Positions 62,710-64,000 of a stretch of DNA of 64,000 nucleotides are shown here, piece after piece. The position numbers were made by a program, and so were the translations under genes. Under the pieces are notes generated by a model that saw only the letters and a program-made list of their open reading frames with translations, was not told the DNA's origin and made no database searches. Source of the DNA: Sphingorhabdus sp. (GTDB lineage Bacteria > Pseudomonadota > Alphaproteobacteria > Sphingomonadales > Sphingomonadaceae). How positions within the stretch are numbered: position 1 is the stretch's first letter; each line of letters opens with the position of its first letter. Location of the stretch: assembly GCA_028279555.1 (NCBI GenBank), contig JANQNO010000005.1, positions 372,001-436,000 on the forward strand, in the 5' to 3' direction.

Positions 62710-62741
62710 CATCCGCAAACTTAGCTTGGCTGTATCAAAAA

Positions 62742-62814
62742 CCGCTTGTCTCCAGCGAAGTCGAGAGACGGGCAGGCTAGCAGTTCATGTCTCGACTCGG
62801 CTCGACACGAACGG
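62742..62814. repeat. Imperfect inverted repeat (TCTCGAC-type REP)
   Basis: Arms CCGCTTGTCTCCAGCGAAGTCGAGAGACG and CATGTCTCGACTCGGCTCGACACGAACGG, largely complementary. Confidence 0.65.
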
Positions 62815-62828
62815 CGTTGGAAATAGCA

Positions 62829-63284
62829 CTAGCTCAACTCTTCGATCATCGCATCATCGAGCCCGCCAGGAATGATAAGGACGGGCCGTGAGAGCGTTCC
62901 GCAATCATTACCTGTAAAGTATGAAACCAGCGGGCCAGGATTGCCTTGCGCCGCAGCAGCAAGCACCAGCAGGTTGATATCGGGATTCTCGTCGAGCACT
63001 TCGCGCACGACTTTCACCGCGTCGCCATTCTTGACCGTAATCGAGGGGCGCGTGCCCATTTCGGCCATAATCTCGCCGGCGGCCTGCTGGACAATCTCGA
63101 CTGCTTTTGCCTCGGCATCTGCGGCCATGGTTGCCTGCACTCCCCCAAAGGCAACAAACTCGGCTTGCTCGACCAGCGCGAGGATATGAACTTTACCATT
63201 TGTCTTCACCGCGCGCCGGGCAGCAAAGCGCAGCGCCTTGTGCGATTCGGTGCTTTCATCGACGACCACCAGGTAGCTTCGCAT
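62829..63284 (-). CDS. Universal stress protein family
   Basis: VVVDESTESHKALRFAARRA; LLVLAAAAQGNPG. Confidence 0.88.
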   Translation of the reverse strand: MRSYLVVVDESTESHKALRFAARRAVKTNGKVHILALVEQAEFVAFGGVQATMAADAEAKAVEIVQQAAGEIMAEMGTRPSITVKNGDAVKVVREVLDENPDINLLVLAAAAQGNPGPLVSYFTGNDCGTLSRPVLIIPGGLDDAMIEELS

Positions 63285-63360
63285 TTGCCCCTCCCGTCAT
63301 CTTCCCTGTTTCCGGCACCAAGCCTGCGCGAAAAGACTACCATATGCAAGCCATTGCGGC

Positions 63361-63389
63361 TTGACGCTGGGGAAAGCGCGGGCTTAATG
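63361..63389 (+). promoter_or_regulatory. Putative promoter of the pdhC-like gene
   Basis: TTGACG (63361..63366), 17-nt spacer, TTAATG (63384..63389). Confidence 0.4.
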
Positions 63390-63426
63390 CGGCGAAGAGC
63401 AAATATCAGATGCGAGAAGGCCCGAC

Positions 63427-64000
63427 ATGCCCATCGAACTCAAAATGCCTGCGTTATCGCCGACCATGGAAGAAGGGACGCTGGCCAAATGGCTGGTCAA
63501 GGAAGGCGATGAGGTCAATGCGGGCGATTTGCTGGCCGAGATCGAAACCGACAAGGCAACGATGGAGTTCGAGGCGGTCGACGAAGGCACCATTTCTCAA
63601 ATCCTGGTGGCCGAAGGCACCGACAATGTGAAGGTGGGCGAGACAATCGCCATGATCGCCGGAGAGGATGAGGACGCATCGGCAGCTTCTGCTGCGGCCC
63701 CAGAAGCGGCTACTCCGCCCCCACCGCCTCCGGCAGAGCCAAAAGCGGAAGCCGCACCAGCCAAAAGCGCATCGCTCTCTGGCGACATGGTCAAGAAAGC
63801 GCCAGCGGCACCCAGATCGGGCGGCGACCGGATTATCGCCTCGCCGCTTGCCCGGCGGATTGCCGAACAATCGGATGTCGATCTGGCGCATGTCACCGGA
63901 ACCGGCCCCGGCGGACGGATCGTCAAGGCCGATGTGGTCGGCGCGCAATCTCTGGACCGGAGTGCTGAGCCTGTCGAAGCACGAGGCGCGGCAGTGAGCC
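63427..64000 (+). CDS. pdhC: Dihydrolipoamide acetyltransferase (pyruvate dehydrogenase E2), truncated by window edge
   Basis: [47 protein letters not shown] lipoyl domain; peripheral subunit-binding domain [35 protein letters not shown]. Confidence 0.93.
   Translation, partial: MPIELKMPALSPTMEEGTLAKWLVKEGDEVNAGDLLAEIETDKATMEFEAVDEGTISQILVAEGTDNVKVGETIAMIAGEDEDASAASAAAPEAATPPPPPPAEPKAEAAPAKSASLSGDMVKKAPAAPRSGGDRIIASPLARRIAEQSDVDLAHVTGTGPGGRIVKADVVGAQSLDRSAEPVEARGAAVS
63963..63983 (+). repeat. REP-family sequence inside the E2 coding region
   Basis: GTGCTGAGCCTGTCGAAGCAC contains the same CTGAGCCTGTCGAAG core as the copies at 48.5 and 49.4 kb. Confidence 0.8.

Noticed and set aside
1-64000. 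CRISPR arrays, prophage, integrases, tRNA or rRNA genes
   Set aside because: Looked for regularly spaced repeats, phage structural genes, transposases and RNA gene signatures; none could be supported.

Overview
The window looks like an ordinary chromosomal stretch of an alphaproteobacterium, most likely a sphingomonad (judged from gene content, codon usage and REP-type palindromes; no database search was run). It is densely packed with housekeeping and metabolic genes: a small heat-shock gene, lolCD, dnaE, an acyl-CoA ligase, moaB, a lytic transglycosylase, ETF-QO, ispE, ilvD, a polyamine cluster (ODC, NspC-like, Lys1/CANSDH-like), hemA, plsY, dprA, topA, era-rnc-lepB, pgi, gor, a propionyl-CoA/methylmalonyl-CoA cluster, alr, phaR, proS, rnr and the start of a pyruvate dehydrogenase E2 gene. 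I saw no CRISPR array, prophage, IS transposase, rRNA or tRNA. The most interesting signals are non-coding or insertional: (i) a ROSE-like RNA thermometer with an RpoH-type promoter ahead of hsp20, and a separate terminated sRNA-like unit upstream of it; (ii) a structured leader with mutually exclusive stems ahead of ornithine decarboxylase, possibly the speF motif; (iii) a GxxExxY gene bounded by inverted repeats inside the polyamine cluster; (iv) REP palindromes flanking a crotonase gene, next to a decayed ParE toxin, and apparently translated in frame inside the E2 linker; (v) a small A/T-rich lipoprotein island at 11.4-13.6 kb.
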